This document shows, piece by piece, positions 26,791 to 33,835 of a stretch of DNA of 33,835 nucleotides. Source of the stretch: Ruminococcus flavefaciens FD-1 (GTDB lineage Bacteria; Bacillota; Clostridia; Oscillospirales; Ruminococcaceae); assembly GCA_000174895.1 (NCBI GenBank), contig ACOK01000078.1:1-33835 (forward strand). Direction: 5' to 3'. The notes below the pieces were generated by a model. The model did not search any database. It saw only the letters and a list, made by a program, of their open reading frames with translations, and had not been told where the DNA came from. Made by a program: the position numbers and the translations under genes. Within the stretch, counting starts at the first letter, position 1, and every line of letters begins with the position of its first letter.

Positions 26791-27054
26791 GTAGGGGCTG
26801 CCTTTGGCAGCTCTCCGGTATAACGATTAATGTGTTGAAACCAAATCGTAGGGAACGCCGCCCTCGGCGTTCCGAAGGTACAGTAAAATGTGCAACGGGA
26901 GCCCGAGGGCGGGCTCCCCTACGAATGAATTACATTGATGAATAAGGCGCAAACGGGCTGACGAATAATTCGTAGGGGCTGGCGTCTTCGACAGCCCATT
27001 GTTACAAAATGACTTTGCTGCAATCTGTGGAACGCCGAGGGCGGCGTTCCCTAC
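26791..27054. repeat. Cluster of five GTAGGGG-hairpin repeats
   Basis: Copies are at 26791-26814 (forward), 26848-26873 (forward, AACGCCGCCCTCGGCGTT), 26897-26922 (reverse, GGGAGCCCGAGGGCGGGCTC), 26972-26997 (forward) and 27029-27054 (reverse). Stems differ in sequence but stay self-complementary. CGAATAATTCGTAGGGGCTG is shared by the first and fourth, which indicates recent copying. Confidence 0.8.
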
Positions 27055-27095
27055 ACATTGTTACATTTGTAATTGCAACAAGTGACAAATGCCTG

Positions 27096-27124
27096 TTTAC
27101 TTTTTTGATGATATGTGTTACAAT
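27096..27124 (+). promoter_or_regulatory. Probable internal promoter for fabG and following genes
   Basis: TTTACT (27096-27101), 17 bases and TACAAT (27119-27124), about 105 bases before fabG. It would allow the fabG-to-acpP block to be expressed independently of fabH-fabK. Confidence 0.5.
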
Positions 27125-27228
27125 ATTATCAGACTTTGTAATACAGGCTTTGATATATACAAACAGTATTAAGGTGGATCAATTATATAAAGCGGTGATC
27201 GCCGCAGAAGAAATTGGAGGTAACAGTT

Positions 27229-27969
27229 ATGGCAACAGCTATAATCACAGGCGCTTCTCAGGGAATCGGTGCCTGCATCGCAAAGAGACTTGCAAAGGAC
27301 GGTTTCGATATCGCCCTCAACCACTACCCAAGTGACGGAGACAAGGAAAAGGCTCTCGCAGTTGCTGAGGAATGCCGTGCGCTCGGTGTAAGAGTTGAGT
27401 GCTATGCCGCTGACGTTTCAAAGTTCGACCAGTGCGAGGCTATGGTAAAGCAGGTAAAGGCTGACTTCGGCACTATCGATGCTCTCGTCAACAACGCAGG
27501 CATCACAAAGGACAAGCTCCTTGCAAGAATGAGCGAGGAGGACTATGACGTTGTTATCGCTGTTAACCAGAAAAGCGTTTACAATATGACCAAGCACGTC
27601 TGTGCTGTTATGATGAAGCAGAGACACGGACGTATCGTCAATGTTTCATCTGTTGCAGGCCTCTACGGAAACCCCGGACAGATGAACTATTCGGCAACAA
27701 AGGCTGCTATAATAGGCATGACAAAAACCACAGCAAAGGAGTTCGGCTCACGTAATATCACCTGCAATGCCGTTGCTCCGGGACTTATCCACACACCAAT
27801 GACAGACGTTCTCTCAGATGAACTAAAAGCTAAAATGATAGATGCAGTAGCACTTAAAAGATATGGCGAGCCCGAGGAGATCGCTTCAGTAGTTTCATTC
27901 CTCGTTTCCGATGACGCTTCCTACGTTACAGGTCAGGTCATCGAGATCTCAGGCGGACTCTCCATGTAA
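27229..27969 (+). CDS. fabG: 3-oxoacyl-ACP reductase
   Basis: FabG reduces beta-ketoacyl-ACP with NADPH. The 246-residue short-chain dehydrogenase has the cofactor loop GASQGIG (8-14), NNAG (about 87-90), catalytic Ser in NVSSVAG and the Y-x-x-x-K pair in MNYSATKAA, ending in ASYVTGQVIEISGGLSM. GGAGG lies eight bases before the ATG at 27229, while an in-frame TTG at 27214 overlaps that site. It is separated from fabF by a repeat-rich gap of 239 bases. Confidence 0.97.
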   Translation: MATAIITGASQGIGACIAKRLAKDGFDIALNHYPSDGDKEKALAVAEECRALGVRVECYAADVSKFDQCEAMVKQVKADFGTIDALVNNAGITKDKLLARMSEEDYDVVIAVNQKSVYNMTKHVCAVMMKQRHGRIVNVSSVAGLYGNPGQMNYSATKAAIIGMTKTTAKEFGSRNITCNAVAPGLIHTPMTDVLSDELKAKMIDAVALKRYGEPEEIASVVSFLVSDDASYVTGQVIEISGGLSM

Positions 27970-27970
27970 T

Positions 27971-28109
27971 GCATAATGCATAATGCGTAATTCGTAATTG
28001 CGGTGTCCCCTGTCGGGGACGGATTTAAAAATTATTTAATTTATAATTTTCTGAATCCGTGAGTTAATGCGAACGCCAATAATTACGCATTACGCATTAC
28101 GAATTACGA
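27971..28109. repeat. Element with inverted heptamer arrays between fabG and fabF
   Basis: The left arm is four heptamers of the form [GT]C[AG]TAAT (27971-27998). The right arm is four heptamers of the complementary form ATTACG[CA] (28082-28109). Between them lie the hairpin GTCCCCTGTCGGGGAC (28004-28019) and an AT-rich hairpin bounded by CGGATT and AATCCG (about 28019-28059). There is no reading frame. It looks like a small palindromic element, and its right arm reaches the fabF ribosome site. Confidence 0.7.
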
Positions 28110-28254
28110 ATTGAATTGAAAGGATCTAATATGAGCAGAAGAGTAGTTATCACAGGTATGGGAGCTGTTACTCCCCACGAATTACGAATTGAATTGAAAG
28201 GATCTAATATGAGCAGAAGAGTAGTTATCACAGGTATGGGAGCTGTTACTCCCC
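28099..28254 (+). repeat. 78-bp exact tandem duplication at the fabF start
   Basis: Bases 28099-28176 and 28177-28254 are identical. The unit holds the end of the heptamer element, the ribosome site GAAAGG, the ATG and the first 15 codons of fabF (MSRRVVITGMGAVTP). As 78 is divisible by three and no stop lies between, the two starts are in the same frame. Confidence 0.95.
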
Positions 28255-29465
28255 TCGGCACAGGTGTTGAAAAATTCTGGGATGGCATCAGAGCCAACAG
28301 GATCGGAATTTCTGAAATAGATATGTACGATACCGAAAGAACAGGTGTAAAGCTTGCAGGTATCGTCCGTGATTTCGATGAGACAGCTTATTATGACGTT
28401 GAAGGCTGCTTCGATAAAAAAGAAGCAAGACGTATGGACAGATTCACAAAGTATGCGGTAGTTTCCGCTCATGAAGCATTGAACGACGCAGGTACGGATT
28501 TCTCCGATATCGACCCCTACAGAGCAGGCGTTATCATCGGTTCGGGTATCGGCGGTATCGACCTTACACTTGCCGAGCATAACAAGTATCTGGAAAAAGG
28601 CCCGAGCCGTATCTCAGCTTTCTATGTTCCTATGATGATCTCGAACATGGCAGCAGGTACAGTTTCAATGAAGACAGGCTTCCGTGGCGCTAATTTCGAT
28701 GTTACCACTGCCTGTTGTTCGGGTACTCATTCTATCGGTGAGGCATTCCGCAAGATAAAGGACGGCTACCTTGATGTTGCCCTTGCAGGCGGCACAGAAA
28801 GCACTCACGAGGAATTCACTTTCGGCGGTTTCTCGAATATGAAGGCACTTACAAAGTCCGCTGACAAGAACAAGGCTTCCATTCCATTCGACAAGGACAG
28901 AAACGGCTTCGTACTCGGTGAGGGTGCGGCTGTACTGGTGCTTGAGGAATACGAACACGCCAAGGCAAGAGGCGCTAAGATATACGCTGAGGTGGCAGGC
29001 TACGGCGCTACCTGTGACGGTTACCACATGACTTCTCCTATGCCCAGCGGTGAGGCCGCAGGTATGGGCATGAAGCTGGCTATGGAAGAAGCAGGCCTTA
29101 CTCCTGCCGATGTTGATTACATCAACGCTCACGGCACTTCAACAGGCCTTAACGATAAATACGAGACAGCAGCTATAAAGGTTGCTTTCGGCGATGAAGC
29201 AAAGAATGTGAAGATAAGCTCTACCAAGTCTATGATAGGCCATCTTCTCGGTGCAGCAGGTGCTGTTGAAGCTGTTGTCTGCGCAAAGTCCATTCAGGAA
29301 GGCTTCATCCACGCTACAGTAGGTCTTGAGAATCCTGATGAGGAATGTGACCTTGACTACTGTGCAAATAAAAATTATGAGCAGGAAGTCCGTGCGGTTC
29401 TTTCCAATTCTCTCGGCTTCGGCGGACATAATGCTACTCTCTGCTTCAAGAAGGCAGCAGAATAA
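28209..29465 (+). CDS. fabF: Beta-ketoacyl-ACP synthase II with duplicated start
   Basis: FabF elongates acyl-ACP with malonyl-ACP. From 28209 the protein has 418 residues, the normal length, and begins with MSRRVVITGMGAVTPLG. The triad is complete: C169 (TTACCSGTHS), H308 (NAHGTSTG) and H345 after K340 (SSTKSMIGH). The residue after the nucleophile is Cys where Ala or Ser is usual. An identical ribosome site and ATG lie 78 bases upstream in frame (28131), giving a possible 444-residue form whose extra 26 residues repeat the first strand and then read HELRIELKGSN. The downstream start matches the family; both may be used. accB follows after 15 bases. Confidence 0.95.
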   Translation: MSRRVVITGMGAVTPLGTGVEKFWDGIRANRIGISEIDMYDTERTGVKLAGIVRDFDETAYYDVEGCFDKKEARRMDRFTKYAVVSAHEALNDAGTDFSDIDPYRAGVIIGSGIGGIDLTLAEHNKYLEKGPSRISAFYVPMMISNMAAGTVSMKTGFRGANFDVTTACCSGTHSIGEAFRKIKDGYLDVALAGGTESTHEEFTFGGFSNMKALTKSADKNKASIPFDKDRNGFVLGEGAAVLVLEEYEHAKARGAKIYAEVAGYGATCDGYHMTSPMPSGEAAGMGMKLAMEEAGLTPADVDYINAHGTSTGLNDKYETAAIKVAFGDEAKNVKISSTKSMIGHLLGAAGAVEAVVCAKSIQEGFIHATVGLENPDEECDLDYCANKNYEQEVRAVLSNSLGFGGHNATLCFKKAAE

Positions 29466-29480
29466 TAAGGAGGACATAAT

Positions 29481-29957
29481 ATGAGCCAGATCTTAGATAT
29501 GGTCGATATCGAGACCATCGAAAAGCTCGCTGATATAATCAATAAGAAGGAACTCTCAGAGCTGACTATCGCAGACGGTGAGAGGACCATTACCATAAAG
29601 GGCAAGAGACCCGTTCCGCCTCCGCCGGCAGCAATGCCTTTCATGGGTATGCCTGCACAGGCACCTGCCGCTCCCGAGGATACTCTCGCTGAGTCAGAGG
29701 CAAATGCGGCCGCCGAAATAAGCGGAAACATAGTAAAGGCTCCTATCGTAGGTACTTTCTATGCAGCTCCTTCTCCTGACAAGCCGCCTTTCGTAAAGAT
29801 CGGCGATACCGTCAAGAAGGGCGACGTTATCATGATAATCGAGAGCATGAAGCTGATGAACGAGATACAGTCCGACTACGACGGTGTTGTTGACAGCATC
29901 CTCGTTTCCGACGGTCAGACTGTTGAATTCGATCAGCCTGTCATGGTCATAAAGTAA
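29481..29957 (+). CDS. accB: Biotin carboxyl carrier protein of acetyl-CoA carboxylase
   Basis: AccB carries the biotin that shuttles carboxyl groups between AccC and AccAD. The 158-residue protein has a charged N-terminal helix region (1-42), a Pro/Ala-rich hinge (about 44-66) and a C-terminal biotinyl domain (about 84-158) with K124 in ESMKLMNE. AGGAGG lies seven bases before the ATG. fabZ follows after 45 bases. Confidence 0.97.
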   Translation: MSQILDMVDIETIEKLADIINKKELSELTIADGERTITIKGKRPVPPPPAAMPFMGMPAQAPAAPEDTLAESEANAAAEISGNIVKAPIVGTFYAAPSPDKPPFVKIGDTVKKGDVIMIIESMKLMNEIQSDYDGVVDSILVSDGQTVEFDQPVMVIK

Positions 29958-30002
29958 GCAGAAAGCAGTAGCTGCTGAATTAAATTGAAAGAGAGATAGA
30001 TT

Positions 30003-30452
30003 ATGGCTGATATACTTATGGATCAGGAACAGATCAAGCAGGTGATCCCTCACCGTGATCCTTTCCTGCTTATAGATGAGATCGTCGATATGGAAGTCGG
30101 CGTTAAGGTTCACGCAAGAAAGTACATCAAGGAGGAGGACTTCTGGTTCAAGGGCCACTTCCCCGGATATCCTGTGACTCCCGGTGTGCTTATGATAGAG
30201 ATGATGGCTCAGGCAGGCGCCGTATGCCTTCTCTCAAAGCCTGAATTCAAGGGCAAGATAGGCCTTTTCGGAGGTATCGACAAGGCTAAGTTCCGCAGAC
30301 AGGTAGTCCCCGGAGATGTCCTCGACCTTGAAGTTGAGATAATCAAGACAAGAGGTCCTGTGGGTACAGGCAAGTGCCTTGCTACCGTTGACGGCGAAAA
30401 GGCTGTTTCATGTGAGATAACTTTCATAGTTGCTGACGGGGACAAGCAGTGA
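30003..30452 (+). CDS. fabZ: 3-hydroxyacyl-ACP dehydratase
   Basis: FabZ removes water from 3-hydroxyacyl-ACP to give the enoyl-ACP used by FabK. The 149-residue hot-dog protein has IPHRDPFLLID (15-25), GHFPGYPVTPGVLMIE with catalytic H52 and E66, and KAKFRRQVVPGD. The position between accB and accC is the usual Clostridia order. GAGAG stands before the first ATG; a second in-frame ATG five codons later is possible but less likely. No separate FabA or FabM is present, so unsaturated-chain synthesis is not explained by this cluster. Confidence 0.96.
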   Translation: MADILMDQEQIKQVIPHRDPFLLIDEIVDMEVGVKVHARKYIKEEDFWFKGHFPGYPVTPGVLMIEMMAQAGAVCLLSKPEFKGKIGLFGGIDKAKFRRQVVPGDVLDLEVEIIKTRGPVGTGKCLATVDGEKAVSCEITFIVADGDKQ

Positions 30453-30483
30453 TATCCGACAGCATAAAAGGAGATATACATTA

Positions 30484-31839
30484 ATGTTCAAAAAAATTCT
30501 CATCGCCAACAGAGGCGAGATCGCAGTACGTATCATAAGAGCGTGCCGTGAGATAGGCATAAGGAGCGTTGCGGTATACTCTACCGCTGACAGAACGACT
30601 CTCCATGCCCAGATAGCGGATGAAGCTGTATGCATAGGCCCTCCTGCTACCAAGGACAGCTACCTCAATATGAACGCTATAGTTCAGGCTGCCATAAATA
30701 CAGGCTGTGACGCTATCCACCCCGGCTTCGGATTCCTGTCTGAAAATGCAGAGTTCGCAAGGCTCTGCGAGTCATACGGACTGGTCTTCATCGGCCCTTC
30801 CTATCACTCTATCGAGATGCTGGGCGACAAGGCTGCTGCTAAGGCTACCATGAAGGCTGCCGGCGTACCTGTTATCCCCGGTTCGGACGGCGCTGTAAGC
30901 TCAGTGGAGGAGGCAAGACTCATCGCTGACAAGGCAGGCTACCCCGTACTTATCAAGGCCAGCGCAGGCGGCGGCGGACGAGGTATACGCCGTGTGGATT
31001 CTCCTGCGGAGCTTGAAGCACAGATGATAGCTGCTCAGCAGGAAGCCAAGAACTTCTTCGGAGATGATACAGTATATGTTGAGAAGTTCCTTATAAATCC
31101 CCACCATGTTGAGATACAGATAATCGCCGACAAGCACGGCAATTATATACACCTCTGCGAGCGTGACTGCTCCATGCAGAGAAGAAACCAGAAGGTGCTT
31201 GAGGAATGTCCCAGCCCTATCGTAAGCCCTGAGCTCCGTGCAAAGATGGGCAATGCCGCTATTACTGCGGCTAAGGAATGCGGCTACTACAACGCAGGCA
31301 CTATAGAATTCCTCGTTGACGAGAACCGTGATTTCTACTTCATGGAGATGAATACCCGTATTCAGGTAGAGCATCCTATTACCGAGGAGGTAACAGGTTT
31401 CGATATAGTAAAGGCTCAGATAGAAATTGCGGCAGGTCTGCCTCTGAAGGTGACACAGGACGATATCGTTATGCGTGGCCATGCTATCGAGTGCCGTATA
31501 AATGCCGAAGACCCTGAGCATAACTTCCGCCCCTCACCGGGTACCATCACAGCTCTGTATATGCCCGGCGGCCCCGGTATCCGTATCGACGGCGCTGTAT
31601 ATCAGGGATATACCATCACTCCTTATTATGACTCAATGATAAGCAAGCTCATCGCTCACGGCTCTGACAGAAATGATGCCATTAACAAGATGAGATGGGC
31701 GCTTTCCGAATTCATTGTGGAGGGCGTTGAGACTAATATAGATTTCCAGCTCGGACTTATCCGGAATGCCGACTTCAAAAACGGCAATTATGATATCGGC
31801 TTCCTTGGAAGATACATGGAAGACAAGAAGAATAAGTAA
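30484..31839 (+). CDS. accC: Biotin carboxylase subunit of acetyl-CoA carboxylase
   Basis: AccC carboxylates biotin on AccB with ATP and bicarbonate. The 451-residue ATP-grasp enzyme begins MFKKILIANRGEIAVRIIRA, has the Gly-rich ATP loop KASAGGGGRGIR (about 159-170), and the metal/biotin motif MEMNTRIQVEHPITEEVTG. GGAG precedes the ATG at 30484. A longer frame runs upstream into the end of fabZ but carries no ribosome site or homology. accD follows after 14 bases. Confidence 0.97.
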   Translation: MFKKILIANRGEIAVRIIRACREIGIRSVAVYSTADRTTLHAQIADEAVCIGPPATKDSYLNMNAIVQAAINTGCDAIHPGFGFLSENAEFARLCESYGLVFIGPSYHSIEMLGDKAAAKATMKAAGVPVIPGSDGAVSSVEEARLIADKAGYPVLIKASAGGGGRGIRRVDSPAELEAQMIAAQQEAKNFFGDDTVYVEKFLINPHHVEIQIIADKHGNYIHLCERDCSMQRRNQKVLEECPSPIVSPELRAKMGNAAITAAKECGYYNAGTIEFLVDENRDFYFMEMNTRIQVEHPITEEVTGFDIVKAQIEIAAGLPLKVTQDDIVMRGHAIECRINAEDPEHNFRPSPGTITALYMPGGPGIRIDGAVYQGYTITPYYDSMISKLIAHGSDRNDAINKMRWALSEFIVEGVETNIDFQLGLIRNADFKNGNYDIGFLGRYMEDKKNK

Positions 31840-31853
31840 AGCGGTGAATAATA

Positions 31854-32705
31854 TTGTTTGAAGGTTTTTTTAACGTAGTCAAGGAGCGTTTCAACGGCGC
31901 TGAGGAGGAATACAAGCCCCCGATGTTCAAGTGCCCGAGATGCACTCAGACAAGCCCTCTTTCCAGATATGAGGAGCTTCACAGAGTTTGCCCCAAGTGT
32001 AATTACCACGGCAGACTTTCGTCACAGGAGCGTATCGCCATCACTGTTGACAAGGACAGCTTCAAGGAGCTGGACGGCGGCATGAAAAGCGGCAATCCGC
32101 TTGATTTCCCCGATTATTCCGAGAAACAGGCTGAACTCCAGACCAAGACTGGCTTGAATGACGCTGTTATCACAGGTACTGCAACTATCAAGGGCTCGCC
32201 TGTGGTCATCGGTGTCATGGATTCCCGCTTCATGATGGGAAGCATGGGAAGCGTTGTGGGCGAGAAGATAACCCGTGCCTTTGAGTATGCAACAGAAAAG
32301 GGACTTCCCGTTGTTATGTTTACTGCGTCAGGCGGCGCACGTATGCAGGAGGGTATCGTTTCTCTCATGCAGATGGCAAAGACTTCGGGTGCTGTCAAAC
32401 TCCACAGCGATGCAGGCGGACTTTATATATCGGTCATGACTGACCCGACAACAGGCGGCGTAACAGCAAGCTTTGCTTCCCTCGGAGATATAATCATCGC
32501 CGAGCCGAAGGTGCTTATCGGTTTCGCAGGAAGACGAGTTATCAAGGGAACTATCAAGCAGAGACTTCCCGAGGATTTCCAGCTTGCGGAATTCATGCAC
32601 GAGAAAGGCTTTGTTGATATGATCGTCGAGCGCAGAAAGATGAGAAGCGTTCTCTCACATCTGCTGAAGCTTCACGGCTTCTATCCAAAGGAAAAGGAGG
32701 TCTGA
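31854..32705 (+). CDS. accD: Acetyl-CoA carboxylase carboxyltransferase, beta subunit
   Basis: AccD with AccA transfers the carboxyl group from biotin to acetyl-CoA. The 283-residue protein has the N-terminal C4 zinc finger (C27, C30, C46, C49; CPRC and CPKC) and the crotonase-like core with FTASGGARMQEG and DPTTGGVTASFA. The start is TTG, with GCGGTGAA upstream; no ATG lies nearby before the zinc finger except an internal one (residue 24). A TTG start may lower its translation. accA begins three bases after the stop. Confidence 0.96.
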   Translation: MFEGFFNVVKERFNGAEEEYKPPMFKCPRCTQTSPLSRYEELHRVCPKCNYHGRLSSQERIAITVDKDSFKELDGGMKSGNPLDFPDYSEKQAELQTKTGLNDAVITGTATIKGSPVVIGVMDSRFMMGSMGSVVGEKITRAFEYATEKGLPVVMFTASGGARMQEGIVSLMQMAKTSGAVKLHSDAGGLYISVMTDPTTGGVTASFASLGDIIIAEPKVLIGFAGRRVIKGTIKQRLPEDFQLAEFMHEKGFVDMIVERRKMRSVLSHLLKLHGFYPKEKEV

Positions 32706-32708
32706 GCC

Positions 32709-33515
32709 ATGGATGAGAAAAGAACAGCGTGGGAGCGTTTACAGCTTATCCACACAAAGGGCAGACCTACTATAAAGGATTATATCCCGCAGATCTTCAC
32801 GGACTTCTACGAAATGCACGGAGACCGTCTCTGCGGTGACGATAAGGCTATCCTCGGAGGTATAGGCCGTCTCGACGGCAAGCCTGTCACCATTATCGCT
32901 CAGGTAAAGGGCAGGGATATCAACGAGAACAAGGCCTGCAATTTCGCAATGCCCCATCCCGAGGGCTACAGAAAAGCTCTCCGCCTTGCAAGACAGGCTG
33001 AGAAGTTCCACAGACCTATCGTTTGCTTTATTGATACTCCCGGCGCTTTCTGCGGCGTTGCTGCCGAGGAAAGGGGACAGGGTGAGGCTATCGCAAAAAA
33101 TATAGCAGAATTCATGACTCTCCGCACACCGATAATCTCTATCGTTCTCGGCGAAGGCGGAAGCGGCGGCGCTCTTGCTCTGGGTGTATGCGATGAACTG
33201 GCTATGCTGGAGAATGCGGAGTATTCCGTTCTCTCACCAAGAGGATTCGCAAGTATCCTCTGGAAGGACGCATCCCGTGAACAGGAAGCAAGCGAAATTA
33301 TGAAGATAACAGCGGAAGATATGGTCCGTCTCGGCGTTGCAGAAGCTATAATCGAAGAGCCCCTCGGAGGCGCTCATAACGATTTAGACAAAATTTCGGA
33401 AAATATCAAGGAATATTTGTCACAAAAAATTCCTGAAAAATGCAAAAAAGATATTGACGTTTTGCTTAAAGAACGCTATACTAAATTTAGAAAAATCGGA
33501 GCGTTCATTGAATGA
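32709..33515 (+). CDS. accA: Acetyl-CoA carboxylase carboxyltransferase, alpha subunit
   Basis: AccA pairs with AccD in the carboxyltransferase heterotetramer. The 268-residue protein is shorter at the N-terminus than the E. coli one (319), as is common in Firmicutes. Crotonase-fold motifs are GRDINENKACNFAMPHPEGY, FIDTPGAFCGVAAEERGQ and GEGGSGGALALG. The GGAGG site lies inside the last codons of accD, so translation is probably coupled. The 3' end becomes AT-rich compared with its neighbours. Confidence 0.97.
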   Translation: MDEKRTAWERLQLIHTKGRPTIKDYIPQIFTDFYEMHGDRLCGDDKAILGGIGRLDGKPVTIIAQVKGRDINENKACNFAMPHPEGYRKALRLARQAEKFHRPIVCFIDTPGAFCGVAAEERGQGEAIAKNIAEFMTLRTPIISIVLGEGGSGGALALGVCDELAMLENAEYSVLSPRGFASILWKDASREQEASEIMKITAEDMVRLGVAEAIIEEPLGGAHNDLDKISENIKEYLSQKIPEKCKKDIDVLLKERYTKFRKIGAFIE

Positions 33516-33549
33516 CCGGTTTTAATATAAAATGATGGAGGATAAATAC

Positions 33550-33786
33550 ATGATTTTTGAAAAACTCAAGGATATCATTGCTGATCAGCTCAGCGTAGAC
33601 GCAGATGAGGTTACTATGGATTCCAATATCCAGGATGATCTCGGCGCTGATTCCCTTGATGTTGTTGATCTTATCACAACAATCGAGGACGAATTTGATC
33701 TTTCTATCCCTGATGAGGCTGTAGAGGAGATCAAGACTGTAGGCGATATCGCTAACTACATCGAGAAGAACACAGACGCTGAATAA
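33550..33786 (+). CDS. acpP: Acyl carrier protein
   Basis: AcpP carries the growing acyl chain on a phosphopantetheine arm. The 78-residue acidic four-helix protein has the attachment site S35 in [18 protein letters not shown] lies eight bases before the ATG at 33550; an in-frame ATG at 33532 precedes this site and is rejected. It ends the cluster here, 34 bases after accA, whereas related clusters often carry acpP near fabH. The bases after the stop hold no recognisable gene. Confidence 0.97.
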   Translation: MIFEKLKDIIADQLSVDADEVTMDSNIQDDLGADSLDVVDLITTIEDEFDLSIPDEAVEEIKTVGDIANYIEKNTDAE

Positions 33787-33835
33787 TAAAAGCGATCCCC
33801 GGTCTTACGGCGGTATTCGTACAGAAATTTTATGC

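Larger units (their letters stand above)
26665..27228. other. Repeat-filled gap between the DUF4177 gene and fabG
   Basis: This stretch of 564 bases has no convincing gene. It contains the 24-bp direct repeat segment, five GTAGGGG-hairpin repeats (26791-27054), a probable promoter (27096-27124) and an AT-rich leader that ends in the GGAGG of fabG. Confidence 0.7.

Noticed and set aside
26791..27054. Possible CRISPR array
   Set aside because: Unit stems differ in sequence and orientation, spacing is irregular and the units are self-complementary; no cas genes are present.
28116..28208. Using the TTG at 28116 as the true fabF start
   Set aside because: It overlaps the GAAAGG ribosome site of the first ATG and gives a 31-residue extension unlike the family; the second ATG fits FabF length and sequence.
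30430..30483. Longer accC start overlapping fabZ
   Set aside because: The extra 18 residues have no homology to biotin carboxylase, and the GGAG site clearly serves the ATG at 30484.

Overview
The window most likely comes from a fibre-degrading, cellulosome-forming Ruminococcus (Clostridia, Oscillospiraceae) close to R. flavefaciens or R. champanellensis. This is inferred from gene content: a CBM22-GH10 xylanase, a GH9 glucanase with two near-identical binding modules, and two leucine-rich-repeat (LRR) proteins, all four ending in dockerins, with Thr-rich linkers. The fatty-acid genes are of Clostridia type (fabK instead of fabI; fabF-accB-fabZ-accC-accD-accA in a row). No 16S gene is present, so the species is not proven.

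Layout. (1) 80-1816, minus: a GT-C type membrane glycosyltransferase. (2) 2104-8500, minus: three secreted dockerin proteins (GH10, GH9, LRR), each followed by its own hairpin terminator; clear promoters are visible for the GH10 and LRR genes, and an unusual nested inverted repeat precedes the GH9 gene. (3) 8868-12095, plus: rsmE, a small acidic YtxH-like protein, tRNA-Pro/Thr/Tyr, and three small poorly characterised genes. (4) 12096-16618, plus: a block of hairpins, typA/bipA, then three lipoproteins in a row (one LRR, two resembling each other). (5) 16630-16944: a MITE-like element with long terminal and perfect internal inverted repeats; the window's first 56 bases are the end of a second copy. 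(6) 17033-18505, minus: guaB. (7) 18794-24028, minus: fabD, aroE, a GNAT acetyltransferase, aroK, an amidohydrolase and a fourth dockerin protein; the genes from aroE onward are almost contiguous. (8) 24296-33786, plus: fabH, fabK, a DUF4177 gene, a repeat-rich gap with an internal promoter, then fabG, fabF, accB, fabZ, accC, accD, accA, acpP.

How the genes work together. AccABCD makes malonyl-CoA, FabD moves it to AcpP, FabH starts the chain, and FabF/FabG/FabZ/FabK elongate it, so the right third is a nearly complete type II fatty-acid synthase with fabD facing the other way. The left third supplies secreted plant-cell-wall enzymes and non-catalytic partners for a cellulosome. Three of the four dockerins share one pattern (GDANxD...DAVxIMQ, then GDGxTNxDAL) and the fourth has another, which suggests docking to a different cohesin.

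The most unusual observations are an exact 78-bp in-frame tandem duplication that gives fabF two complete ribosome-binding-site/start-codon units 26 codons apart, a dispersed family of short GTAGGGG-plus-hairpin repeats concentrated between the fatty-acid genes, and a 329-bp identical stretch inside the tandem binding modules of the GH9 enzyme. No phage, CRISPR array, insertion-sequence transposase or obvious new defence system is visible.
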